Source: Macrostomum hystrix
Lineage: Eukaryota; Platyhelminthes; Macrostomidae
DNA length: 64,000 nt
Direction: 5' to 3'
Assembly (NCBI GenBank): GCA_950097015.1
Contig: CATNEN010000025.1
Coordinates: 7,420,001 to 7,484,000, forward strand
Below, in pieces: positions 46,771 through 60,600 of the stretch. The position numbers were made by a program, and so were the translations under genes. The notes below the pieces were generated by a model that saw only the letters and a program-made list of their open reading frames with translations, searched no databases and had not been told where the DNA came from. Every line of letters starts with the position of its first letter. The stretch's first letter is position 1.

Positions 46771-47911
46771 ATTGGTAATTCAAAGACGATAAGTTCATGC
46801 TGTTTCTCGGAACTTGTGAAAATCCGAATTTCACTTCATAACTCCAGTAATCAGAGAACAGAGAAACCTCAGTATCGATCGGTTCAAAATGAATCAACTA
46901 TTTTATTCTTTCATGAGAAGAGAAACATTTTAATGTCGAGCTCTTAAAATGTCTAAAAATGGACTAGCAGAATTGAACAACAGATTGACGTGAAGAATTG
47001 AAAAAAACAGTTAGACTTTATCAACGGGCAAAAAGGCTTTAAAATAAGCTCTGAAATCAGTAGCAGTTTTCTTAGCTGTATCACAATAGCGCAGGACTTG
47101 AAAAGAATTAGCTTAAAAAATAGAATCCTATAGAGCGATTGAAAATTCCAAATCTGAGTCATTTATCGAGCTAGATGACAATAAAAACTAGTTAAATAAA
47201 GAATCTTCACAACTTTACTATTTCGACTTTTCAAACAATGTTGACAACGTCAATTAAAAAATAGTAAAAAATCTAATTCGACTAAGAAATCTTAAGATAG
47301 GAGTGTCCGTTAAAAAATAATACAGGGGGGGGGGAATTGATGAAGAAAATGTCAGTCCGCTACTGTTTTTGTGAGCTGTGAAACTATTTTATAACACAAT
47401 CTTAGACCATGAAAATTTCCATCTAGTTTTTTGTCAGAGAAAAAATGCTCTCTTATTAAAAAATAAGTTCAAAAGTTCAACACGACGGAAATTAAACACC
47501 TAGCTTGTTACTCGTAAGTACTAGTTACTTTCTTAATTCACCTAATTCGCCTAACCCTTTTAATCTGCTGGCCTTCATCTACAATTAATTATCGATTTAT
47601 TTTCCTTACCCAATTAAGCCCCCTGGTTAGTCGACCTCGCTTTTATCTCAATGTACACTGCACCCCTCTTTGTCTACCCCCTCAGCCTGCTTATCATGTC
47701 CGGGCAGCCCTGTGCCTTCGTTATTATCAGCGAAATATTTGTTTTTAGTTATGAGTCAAAGGGGGCCTTTAGCTCGCGCCCCCTTTCTTTTTTGCGTCGG
47801 TTGTCTGTGCCGCCCATTTAATAAAAATTCATTAACAGCTCTAAAGTTTCGCAACACTCTACTAAGTGCTGCTAAGTGCTACTAAGTAGTATGAGCAGCA
47901 CATTCTGGTTG
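46771..47911. other. 3' flank of the kinase gene
   Basis: AT-rich, with a G8 run near 47327. TTTATT at about 47596 gives an AATAAA on the minus strand, about 310 bases past the kinase stop; it may be the polyadenylation signal. No other feature supported. Confidence 0.4.
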
Positions 47912-48580
47912 TTAGGTTTGCGGCGGATTCCAAGCGGAAACGCCAAGGTCGAATGTGAAAGCGCCGCCGCCGCCTCCCCCGCTGCCGCTGGCGACTCCGC
48001 CGCCTCCGCCGGAAATGATATTGACAACTTGTCCAGTTTCATCCGTCAGGGAGATTGCTGGCGAGGTCGGAGCGACCGCGTACGCGACGGCGGCGGAGGC
48101 AGCTGTAGACAGAGAGCCGGATCGAATCTTGGCATTCAGCGCCTCGATCGCAACCAGGTCCATCTGGTCGTCCGAGTCGGTGCAGTCAGCGCCTACCCCG
48201 GCCGGGTTGACAATCGACCAATTAGCGACTCGCGGCTGAAGGCCCAGAGGCAGCAGCAGCGGCAGCGGAGCCGGCGGCGGTAGGAGGTCCATTGCGGCTG
48301 CCGCCGAAGCAGCGGCCGCCGCTCCACCCGGATCGGAGCGAGCCTGACTAGCTCGACGGGATGTGTCCGCCGCTGCCGAAATGAGCTCGTGCAGAAGAGC
48401 AGATCGGCTGGCGACTGCTCCTCCGCCGCCGCCAGTGGACGAAGCCGACGAGCCTTCGCTGCAGCGGCGACGAGCGGCGGCGGCGGCTGCCGCAGCAAGA
48501 AAGTGCTGAGAAAATGTGGAGGACGGCTTTTCAATGCCGCCGCCAGTCAGTCGGCCTCCCCAAGCACTGCCACAGCCGAT

Positions 48581-48628
<48 letters not shown>

Positions 48629-51600
48629 TCGCTCCGAACAGCTACCGTGTCGGCGGAGAAACAGCTTTTCACCTGTTAAATCAAATATTAGTTTTTTGTT
48701 GTTTTCAACATGGCAGGAGAAAGTTTCAGCACAAAATCATCATTAATAAGGCAAAGGAGAATTAACCATGGCAGTGTCAAATAGACATCAAAGGCACCCA
48801 GGTACCACGCAAGTAGTGCAATTGGGCTTTGATTTTGATTAAAAAACTGCCTAGATAGGAACCTAAATGAAGCCGTATTGATTGCTTTATACTTGGACAA
48901 AGTACGAGTATATATCTGCTATGAAATAGTGGAATAGCAAAACATAGTGCAACTATGAGACACACGTGAGCATTCTGTCACTCGGCTGTTAGACACACGA
49001 GCATTCTGTCACTCGGCTGTTAGACACACGAGCATTCTGTCACTCGGCTGTTAGACACATGAGCATTCTGTCACTCGGCTGTTAGACACATGAGCATTCT
49101 GTCACTCGGCTGTTAGACACACGTGAGCATTCTGTCACTCGGCTGTTAGACACACGTGAGCATTCTGTCACTCGGCTGTTAGACACACGTGAGCATTCTG
49201 TCACTCGGCTGTTAGACACATGAGCATTCTGTCACTCGGCTGTTAGACACACGTGAGCATTCTGTCACTCGGCTGTTAGACACACGAGCATTCTGTCACT
49301 CGGCTGTTAGACACACGAGCATTCTGTCACTCGGCTGTTAGACACACGAGCATTCTGTCACTCGGCTGTTAGACACACGTGAGCATTCTGTCACTCGGCT
49401 GTTAGACACATGAGCATTCTGTCACTCGGCTGTTAGACACACGTGAGCATTCTGTCACTCGGCTGTTAGACACATGAGCATTCTGTCACTCGGCTGTTAG
49501 ACACACGTGAGCATTCTGTCACTCGGCTGTTAGACACATGAGCATTCTGTCACTCGGCTGTTAGACACACGAGCATTCTGTCACTCGGCTGTTAGACACA
49601 CGTGAGCATTCTGTCACTCGGCTGTTAGACACATGAGCATTCTGTCACTCGGCTGTTAGACACACGTGAGCATTCTGTCACTCGGCTGTTAGACACACGT
49701 GAGCATTCTGTCACTCGGCTGTTAGACACACGTGAGCATTCTGTCACTCGGCTGTTAGACACATGAGCATTCTGTCACTCGGCTGTTAGACACACGTGAG
49801 CATTCTGTCACTCGGCTGTTAGACACACGAGCATTCTGTCACTCGGCTGTTAGACACACGAGCATTCTGTCACTCGGCTGTTAGACACACGAGCATTCTG
49901 TCACTCGGCTGTTAGACACACGTGAGCATTCTGTCACTCGGCTGTTAGACACATAAGCATTCTGTCACTCGGCTGTTAGACACACGTGAGCATTCTGTCA
50001 CTCGGCTGTTAGACACATGAGCATTCTGTCACTCGGCTGTTAGACACACGAGCATTCTGTCACTCGGCTGTTAGACACACGTGAGCATTCTGTCACTCGG
50101 CTGTTAGACACATGAGCATTCTGTCACTCGGCTGTTAGACACATGAGCATTCTGTCACTCGGCTGTTAGACACACGTGAGCATTCTGTCACTCGGCTGTT
50201 AGACACATAAGCATTCTGTCACTCGGCTGTTAGACACATGAGCATTCTGTCACTCGGCTGTTAGACACATGAGCATTCTGTCACTCGGCTGTTAGACACA
50301 TGAGCATTCTGTCACTCGGCTGTTAGACACACGTGAGCATTCTGTCACTCGGCTGTTAGACACATAAGCATTCTGTCACTCGGCTGTTAGACACATGAGC
50401 ATTCTGTCAGTCAACAGGACAAAAACACAAACAAGGCAGAACAGAACTGTTGTCTCGATTTCTTATGCAACAAATTGAGTCCTCGCAGTAAGAGCCCGTT
50501 CATACGGCTGTGAGCCAATTCAGGCCGAGAGTCAAAATATATTTAAGTTTAACAGAGCGATAAGGAAGGGGGGTTGGCGGTACGATAACAAGAGTGCGCG
50601 ACTGAGGGTAGGAGAGGAGGCTAGAACGTGAGCGGCGGACCAATCAGAGAGGAGGAAAGAAAGAAAGGATAGAGAATGAGAGATCAGCCGCAGAGATAAA
50701 GAGAGAGAAAGAACTAGATTGAACTGGACGATGTAAACAAGAAAAGTGCAGAGAACGAAAAAGTGAATAGAGGACAGAAGGCAAGACAAAAGTCGCGACA
50801 ACTGTCATTAATTGAGATAAGTAGGAACAATACGAGCTCGTAAGCAGGCCTATAACAAATACACTTGAAGTTGAAGCACGATAGCTCCCAAACCGAATGA
50901 CCGATTTTCGTGAAATTGCTACATATGGATCTAAATTTTCTGACCTTTACGATCGAATAACTTTCAAAGCCGCCCGAAGTCAGCATCGTCGAGATAGTCA
51001 GCGATTCTTGTCGGAGACCCTGGTGACAAGGACAACTGACATTGCTCTGCATAAACCTCAAGAGCGAATCCATATTTATTTAATAATTAACAATATAACC
51101 AATACGAGTGCAATATGATAAAAAACAGCCGATATGCTTACATTATGAATATTTGTGAGCAAAAAACTAATGCGCATTTTGGTGTTTTTTGCCACCAGAC
51201 ACCCCGACGAGAATCGTTGAATATCTCGACGATGCCGCTCTTATGTGATTCTCCAAGTTGTTTCCTCTGATAGGGTGGAAAACTTTTAAACCGTGTTCAT
51301 GGCGATCGGTTGAATATTTTGGCTGATACAGAACTAAGAATAATGTAATTTAAAGTATTTCTATTGTGAATAAACTATAATATAGATCTACTATAGTTAT
51401 TAAGGCTTGCACCAGAAAGCAATAATTTGTACTTGTACACCGCGAGACAGAAAGCGAAACAGCGGACAGTTAAAATGCAATAAGGCACAAGAAGGCAATC
51501 ATGACACTTCATTTGGCAATTTCTATGTTTACCAGTTTGTGTTCGGTGACGAAAGCTGGAGAATGCGTCCACTAGAGAAAAATAGAAACTCAATAATTGT

Positions 51601-54600
51601 TTTGAATGGATAAACTTGCATGGACTTAAGTTGGACTAATGGAAAGCAGGTGAACAGAGTGACGACAGAATGGGTAGAGGGGGAGAGAGGGAGAGGGGAG
51701 AAGAGGGATAAAGGGGAGAAGACAGAGATGGAAGAGGAAGTGAGAAGGGAAGAGAGGGGAGAAGATGGAGAGGAGAACGGAAGGAGAGAATGTTTTGGAG
51801 AGTAGAAAAGAGGAAAGGAAGTAAATTGGATGTGATTTGAAAGCGAGACAAGTGTTCCTAAATAGTATGCAGTTAAATTTAGATAATTCCTGAAATATCA
51901 AACTCCAAAAAACGAAGCTTAAAAATCGTTCAGTAAAACGATCAGCAATTAAAAATTTTTGAGGGAAATAGAAAATTGCGTAGATTTTTTTAACTGAAAA
52001 CTAACGTGGCAAGTGCAGCATGGACTAGGGGGGGTGCTGGAAAAAAGAAACAAAATAGACAGCTAAACAAGATTAGGAATAAAGTATAAGCAGAACACGA
52101 TGAGATAGCGAGAGAGAATGAGAATAGAAGCGGAGTCCAGGCTGGCGGAAGGCACAAAATAATTCTATTTTTGGGTTGCAAAAGCAGCGCAACCCAGACT
52201 AGACTTGTACAGCCGGATCTGATGGCGATGAGAACAGACACTCGGACTGACTTCTGTCGGCTCTGCTGAACGACAATGGCGGGCCTGGGGCTGGACTAGG
52301 CCCTTGTATTCCACAGACGCAGACACCGCCCACGCATTTGAAGGAAGAAGCTCAGGAAAGGAAAAACCGAATCAAAGAGAAAGTAGCCTACCAAGTAAAA
52401 ATATCCCAAACCGGGATCTGAACTCACTGGAAGTCCCCGAGGTGGCCGCCGAGCTGCTGCTCAATCTGCGGCGCGGCTGTCCAGACGTTGATGCGCTGCG
52501 AGATCGCGACGACAACGACAAAGGCGGAGGAGGCGGCGATGCCTGCCTTCCTGTCTGGAGCGTCGGGTGCGGCAGCTGGCGCGGACAGCCGGACGCCGAC
52601 TCCTCCGGGCAACTGCTGCCACCAGGCTGTGGCACCGCCAGCGGCCCTCCGGCTCGAGCGGCGCCGTCCGACGCCCGACGAGGCAGCAGCGGCTGAGCCG
52701 TCGGAGCTGACAGCAGCTGCAGCGCCGGCTGGGTCGACCGTCGCGACGTAGCCGCGACCCGATCGTCGCGGAACAAAACGTCTTCCTCGGCTTGGTCCAT
52801 CGGCGAATCCTCGACGAAAACGTCGCAGTCGCCGTCGGCGTCGCCAACGCACAGGAGGTGCTCGGCGATGCTGTAGGCGCCGGATAGTTGGTCGCAACGA
52901 CCGGAGCGAACGGCTTCGTCGACACGGTCGGTCGCATAGCCCAGGCCTGACAGGCGGCCCAGCACTCGAGGCGACACCTCAGACAACATCGGCGACAGAC
53001 AAGTCGACACCGACGATTCCTCCTCGTGGCTAGCGATGAGGTCCAGGAAGCGTCCACTGTGCGGACTTTCCAGCATCCAGGGCTCGGCGCAGGCCTCGCG
53101 CAGGCTGAATCGCTTGTCGGCGGCTGGGTGGAGCAGGCCCCGGAGGAGGCTCTCGCAGCCATGACTCAGGTAGAACGGATAGCGGACCAGGCCGCGAAGT
53201 ACGCTGGCCCGGATGCTGGCCAGATGGTCGCCGCAGAATGGGAACGCGCCGCAGACTAACACGTAAAGAATAACTCCAAGACTCTGCGGGCAGTGGAGGT
53301 TAGGATTGGGGTCAAGTCGCCACGTCGTCCCGAAGGGATCAAGTAGAGATGGGATCAAGTCGAGATGGGATCAAGTCGAGATGGGATCAAGTTGAGATGG
53401 GATCAAGTTGAGATATAAGCAAGTCGAGATGGGATCAAGTTGAGATGGGATCAAGTTGAGATATAAGCAAGTCGAGATGGGATCAAGTTGAGATATAATC
53501 AAGTCGAGATGGGATCAAGTCGAGATGGCATCAAGTCGAGATGGGATCAAGTTGAGATGGGATCCAGTTGAGATGGGATCAAGTTGAGATGGGATCAAGT
53601 TGAGATGGGATCAAGTTGAGATGGGATCAAGTTGAGATGGGATCAAGTTGAGATGGGATCAAGTTGAGATGGGATCAAGTTGAGATGGGATCAATTTGAG
53701 ATGGGATCAAGTTGAGATAGGATCAAGTTGAGATGGGATCAAGTTGAGATGGGATCAAGTTGAGATGGGATCAAGTTGAGATGGGATCTGTCACAAAAAC
53801 TCCAAAGCTCACCCAGACGTCGACTTTGGTGCCGTCGTACATTTCGCCCCTAAACAGCTCCGGGCTGGCGTACTGAGGCGATCCGCAGTGGGTGCTGAGT
53901 AACCGGTCAGTCGGCATGAAGTTGCAGAAGCCGAAGTCGACCAGCTTGAGTCGACCATGCGAGTCTAACAAAAGATTCTCAGCCTTCAAATCTCTGTGGG
54001 CGATGCCGCGGCTGTGACAGTAGGAGACCGCGCAGACCGCCTGCCAGAACAACTCACGAGCCTCCGATTCTGCCAGCTGCTTCTCCTTAGAGATGTAGTC
54101 TGGAAATTCAAATGATTAGCTAGGAGATTAGCTAGGAGATTAGCTAGGAGATTAGCTAGGAGATTAGCTAGGAGATTAGCTAGGAGATTAGCTAGGAGAT
54201 TAGATAAGAGATTAGCTAGGAGATTAGATAACATATTAGCTAGGAGATTAGATAATAGATTAGCTAGGAGATTAGATAAGAGATTAGCTAGGAGATTAGC
54301 TAAGAGATTAGCTAGGAGATTAGCTAGGAGATTAGCTAGGAGATTAGATAAGAGATTAGCTAGGAGATTAGATAACATATTAGCTAGGAGATTAGATAAT
54401 AGATTAGCTAGGAGATTAGATAAGAGATTGGCTAGGAGATTAGCTAGGAGATTAGCTAGGAGATTAGCTAGGAGATTAGCTAGGAGATTAGCTAGGAGAT
54501 TAGATAAGAGATTAGCTAGGAGATTAGATAACATATTAGCTAGGAGATTAGATAATAGATTAGCTAGGAGATTAGATAAGAGATTGGCTAGGAGATTAGC

Positions 54601-57600
54601 TAGGAGATTAGCTAGGAGATTAGCTATGAGATTAGATAAGATATTGGCTAGGAGATTAGATAAGAGAAGATTAGCTAGGAGGTTAGATAAGAGATTAGCT
54701 AGGAGATTAGATAAGAGATTGGCTAGGAGATTAGCTAGGAGATTAGCTATGAGATTAGATAAGAGATTAGCTAGGAGATTAGATAAGAGATTAGCTAGGA
54801 GATTAGATAAGAGATTGGCTAGGAGATTAGCTTGGAGATTAGCTATGAGATTAGATAAGATATTGGCAAGGAGATTAGATAAGAGATTAGCTAGGAGATT
54901 AGATAAGAGATTAGCTAGGAGATTAGATAAGAGATTGGCTAGGAGATTAGCTAGGAGATTAGCTATGAGATTAGATAAGAGATTAGCTAGGAGATTAGAT
55001 AAGAGATTAGCTAGGAGATTAGATAAGAGATTGGCTAGGAGATTAGCTAGGAGATTAGCTATGAGATTAGATAAGAGATTAGCTAGGAGATTAGATAAGA
55101 GATTAGCTATGAGATTAGATAATATATTAGCTAGGAGATTAGATAAGAGATTAGCTATGAGATTGGATAAGAGATTAGCTAGGAGATTAGATAAGAGATT
55201 AGCTAGGAGATTAGATAAGAGATTAGCTATGAGATTAGATAAGAGATTGGCTAGGAGATTAGCTAGGAGATTAGCTATGAGATTAGATAATAGATTAGCT
55301 AGGAGATTAGATAAGAGATTGGCTAGGAGATTAGCTAGGAGATTAGCTATGAGATTAGATAAGAGATTAGCTAGGAGATTAGCTAGGAGATTAGCTATGA
55401 GATTAGATAAGAGATTAGCTAGGAGATTAGATAAGAGATTAGCTATGAGATTAGATAAGAGATTAGCTATGAGATTAGATAAGAGATTAGCTAGGAGATT
55501 AGATAAGAGATTAGCTAGGAGATTAGCTAGGAGTTTAGCTAGGAGATTAGATAATAGATTAGCTAGGAGATTAGATAAGAGATTAGCTAGGAGATTAGCT
55601 AGGAGATTAGCTATGAGATTAGATAAGATATTGGCTAGGAGATTAGACAAGAGAAGATTAGCTAGGAGGTTAGATAAGAGATAAGCTAGGAGATTAGATA
55701 AGAGATTGGCTAGGAGATTAGCTAGGAGATTAGCTAGGAGATTAGCTAGGAGATTAGCTAGGAGATTAGCTAGGAGATTAGATAAGAGATTAGCTAGGAG
55801 ATTAGATAACATATTAGCTAGGAGGTTAGATAAGAGATTAGCTAGGAGATTAGATAAGAGATTGGCTAGGAGATTAGCTAGGAGATTAGCTATGAGATTA
55901 GATAAGAGATTAGCTAGGAGATTAGATAACATATTAGCTAGGAGGTTAGATAAGAGATTAGCTAGGAGATTAGATAAGAGATTGGCTAGGAGATTAGCTA
56001 GGAGATTAGCTATGAGATTAGATAAGAGATTAGCTAGGAGATTAGATAAGAGATTAGCTAGGAGATTAGATAAGAGATTGGCTAGGAGATTAGCTTGGAG
56101 ATTAGCTATGAGATTAGATAAGATATTGGCAAGGAGATTAGATAAGAGATTAGCTAGGAGATTAGATAAGAGATTAGCTAGGAGATTAGATAAGAGATTA
56201 GCTAGGAGATTAGCTAGGAGATTAGCTATGAGATTAGATAAGAGATTAGCTAGGAGATTAGATAAGAGATTAGCTATGAGATTAGATAAGAGATTAGCTA
56301 GGAGATTAGATAAGAGATTAGCTATGAGATTAGATAAGAGATTAGCTAGGAGATTAGATAAGAGATTAGCTAGGAGATTAGATAAGAGATTAGCTATGAG
56401 ATTAGATAAGAGATTGGCTAGGAGATTAGCTAGGAGATAAGCTATGAGATTAGATAAGAGATTAGCTAGGAGATTAGATAAGAGATTAGCTAGGAGATTA
56501 GCTAGGAGATTAGCTATGAGATTAGATAAGAGATTAGCTAGGAGATTAGATAAGAGATTAGCTAGGAGATTAGATAAGAGATTAGCTAGGAGATTAGATA
56601 AGAGATTAGCTAGGAGATTAGATAAGAGATTAGCTAGGAGATTAGATAAGAGATTAGCTATGAGATTAGATAAGAGATTGGCTAGGAGATTAGCTATGAG
56701 ATTAGCTATGAGATTAGATAAGAGATTAGCTAGGAGATTAGATAAGAGATTGGCTAGGAGATTAGATAAGAGATTAGCTAGGAGATTAGATAAGATATTA
56801 GCTAGGAGATTAGATAAGAGATTGGCTAGGAGATTAGCTAGGAGATTAGCTATGAGATTAGATAAGAGATTGGCTAGGAGATTAGATAGGAGTTTAGCTA
56901 GGAGATTAGATAAGAGATTAGCTAGGAGATTAGATAAGAGATTGGCTAGGAGATTAGATAAGAGATTAGCTAGGAGATTAGATAAGAGATTAGCTAGGAG
57001 ATTAGATAAGAGATTGGCTAGGAGATTAGCTAGGAGATTAGCTATGAGATTAGATAAGAGATTGGCTAGGAGATTAGATAAGAGATTAGCTAGGAGATTA
57101 GATAAGAGATTAGCTATGAGATTGGATAAGAGATTAGCTAGGAGATTAGATAAGAGATTAGCTAGGAGATTAGATAAGAGATTGCTATGAGATTAGATAA
57201 GAGATTGGCTAGGAGATTAGCTAGGAGATTAGCTATGAGATTAGATAATAGATTAGCTAGGAGATTAGATAAGAGATTGGCTAGGAGATTAGCTAGGAGA
57301 TTAGCTATGAGATTAGATAAGAGATTAGCTAGGAGATTAGCTAGGAGATTAGCTATGAGATTAGATAAGAGATTAGCTAGGAGATTAGATAAGAGATTAG
57401 CTATGAGATTAGATAAGAGATTAGCTATGAGATTAGATAAGAGATTAGCTAGGAGATTAGATAAGAGATTAGCTAGGAGATTAGCTAGGAGTTTAGCTAG
57501 GAGATTAGATAATAGATTAGCTAGGAGATTAGATAAGAGATTAGCTAGGAGATTAGCTAGGAGATTAGCTATGAGATTAGATAAGATATTGGCTAGGAGA

Positions 57601-60600
57601 TTAGATAAGAGAAGATTAGCTAGGAGGTTAGATAAGAGATAAGCTAGGAGATTAGATAAGAGATTGGCTAGGAGATTAGCTAGGAGATTAGCTAGGAGAT
57701 TAGCTAGGAGATTAGCTAGGAGATTAGCTAGGAGATTAGATAAGAGATTAGCTAGGAGATTAGATAACATATTAGCTAGGAGGTTAGATAAGAGATTAGC
57801 TAGGAGATTAGATAAGAGATTGGCTAGGAGATTAGCTAGGAGATTAGCTATGAGATTAGATAAGAGATTAGCTAGGAGATTAGATAACATATTAGCTAGG
57901 AGGTTAGATAAGAGATTAGCTAGGAGATTAGATAAGAGATTGGCTAGGAGATTAGCTAGGAGATTAGCTATGAGATTAGATAAGAGATTAGCTAGGAGAT
58001 TAGATAAGAGATTAGCTAGGAGATTAGATAAGAGATTGGCTAGGAGATTAGCTTGGAGATTAGCTATGAGATTAGATAAGATATTGGCAAGGAGATTAGA
58101 TAAGAGATTAGCTAGGAGATTAGATAAGAGATTAGCTAGGAGATTAGATAAGAGATTAGCTAGGAGATTAGCTAGGAGATTAGCTATGAGATTAGATAAG
58201 AGATTAGCTAGGAGATTAGATAAGAGATTAGCTATGAGATTAGATAAGAGATTAGCTAGGAGATTAGATAAGAGATTAGCTATGAGATTAGATAAGAGAT
58301 TAGCTAGGAGATTAGATAAGAGATTAGCTAGGAGATTAGATAAGAGATTAGCTATGAGATTAGATAAGAGATTGGCTAGGAGATTAGCTAGGAGATAAGC
58401 TATGAGATTAGATAAGAGATTAGCTAGGAGATTAGATAAGAGATTAGCTAGGAGATTAGCTAGGAGATTAGCTATGAGATTAGATAAGAGATTAGCTAGG
58501 AGATTAGATAAGAGATTAGCTAGGAGATTAGATAAGAGATTAGCTAGGAGATTAGATAAGAGATTAGCTAGGAGATTAGATAAGAGATTAGCTAGGAGAT
58601 TAGATAAGAGATTAGCTATGAGATTAGATAAGAGATTGGCTAGGAGATTAGCTATGAGATTAGCTATGAGATTAGATAAGAGATTAGCTAGGAGATTAGA
58701 TAAGAGATTGGCTAGGAGATTAGATAAGAGATTAGCTAGGAGATTAGATAAGAGATTAGCTAGGAGATTAGATAAGAGATTGGCTAGGAGATTAGCTAGG
58801 AGATTAGCTATGAGATTAGATAAGAGATTGGCTAGGAGATTAGATAGGAGTTTAGCTAGGAGATTAGATAAGAGATTAGCTAGGAGATTAGATAAGAGAT
58901 TGGCTAGGAGATTAGATAAGAGATTAGCTAGGAGATTAGATAAGAGATTAGCTAGGAGATTAGATAAGAGATTGGCTAGGAGATTAGCTAGGAGATTAGC
59001 TATGAGATTAGATAAGAGATTGGCTAGGAGATTAGATAAGAGATTAGCTAGGAGATTAGATAAGAGATTAGCTATGAGATTAGATAAGAGATTGGCTAGG
59101 AGATTAGATAAGAGATTAGCTATGAGATTAAGTAGAATATTGGATAGTATAATAAGTAGGAGGACTAGCTGGGAGACATGCTACGTAGGCAGAGGATCTG
59201 GGTGATTAGCTAGAAATTGTAGGATGGGTCAAATTAACTAATAGATGTGAAGAACCGGATCAACGAGTATGAAGTAGCCAAAAAAAATTGACCCTTGATG
59301 GAACTGTGGTACCAATAAAGTACAAAAGAGGGCATTTTGAAATTAAATAAATGTTAAACGCAGAAAAAAAACAGAACGATAATTGATAATTGATTTCAAA
59401 ATTTAATCGCAAATATTAGCACTGAGAAAAAAACCATCTGAAAAAGTCTCTGGCGGGATTGTGAATGCCTGCAAAAAATTGACAATTCCTTTAAAAATGT
59501 CGAATATTATGCCCCGCTAAAAATAGGCAAGAAACAAACAAAAATAATTTTTTCAATCAATCTACGCAAAATGATTTAAAAATACGCTAGTAGTTGCCAC
59601 AGAAAGTGCTCGCGCCTTTGCTTTGAATGGAAGCGGAGGACTCTCGATTCTAAATTTAAAGCAGACTTTGCCGCCAGACAGTTCAGAGGACGCAGTGGGT
59701 TACCGCTTCATTGCCAGAATCGAGCAAGAAGAGATTCAACAAAAGCAAAAAATGGTCTAGAATCGTACAATGAATCGTATCAGGAATCGCATCAGAAACA
59801 GTTGCAGGAATCGTATCTAGAATCGCATCAGGAATCGTACCAAGAATCGTATCAAGAATCGTATCAGGAATCTTACCAGGAATCGTATCAGGAATCGTAC
59901 GAGTATCAACAATCGTATCAGGAATCATATCAAGAATCGTACCAAGAACCGTATCAGAAAAAGTTGCAAGAATCGTATCAGGAATCGCATCAGGAATCGT
60001 ACCAAGAATCGTACCAAGAATCGTATCAAGAATCGTATCAGGAATCTTACCAGGAATCGTATCAAGAAAATCGTATCAGGAATCATATCAAGAATCGTAC
60101 CAAGAATCGTATCAGGAACAGTTGCAAGAATCGTATCAGGAATCGCATCATGAATCGTACCAAGAATCGTACCAAGAATCGTATCAAGAATCGTATCAGG
60201 AAACTAACCAGGAATCTTATCAAGAAAATCGCACCAGGAATCGTACCAAGAATCGTATCAAGAATCGTATAAGGAATCGTATCGAGAATCGTACCAAGAA
60301 TAGTATCAGAAATAGTTTCAAGAATCGTATCAGGAATCGCATCAGGAATCGTACCAAGAATCGTACCAAGAATCGTATCAAGAATCGTATCAGGAATCTA
60401 ACCAGGAATCGTATCAGGAATCGTATCAAGAATCGTATCAGGGATCATATCAAGAATCGTACCAAGAATCGTATCAGAAACAGTGGCAAAAATCGTATCA
60501 GGAATCGTAGCAAGAGCAAAGATTTAAAAAAAAATTATCAGGAATCGCAGCCAGAATCGCCTGAGAGAATATTTTTGTACTTCAATAATAATCGCTTTTT

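Noticed and set aside
54428-59205. Very long repetitive open frames on both strands (for example over 640 codons of Leu/Asn/Ala)
   Set aside because: The 12-bp unit is divisible by three and lacks stops in several frames; the block lies inside a kinase intron and the frames end at single unit variants.
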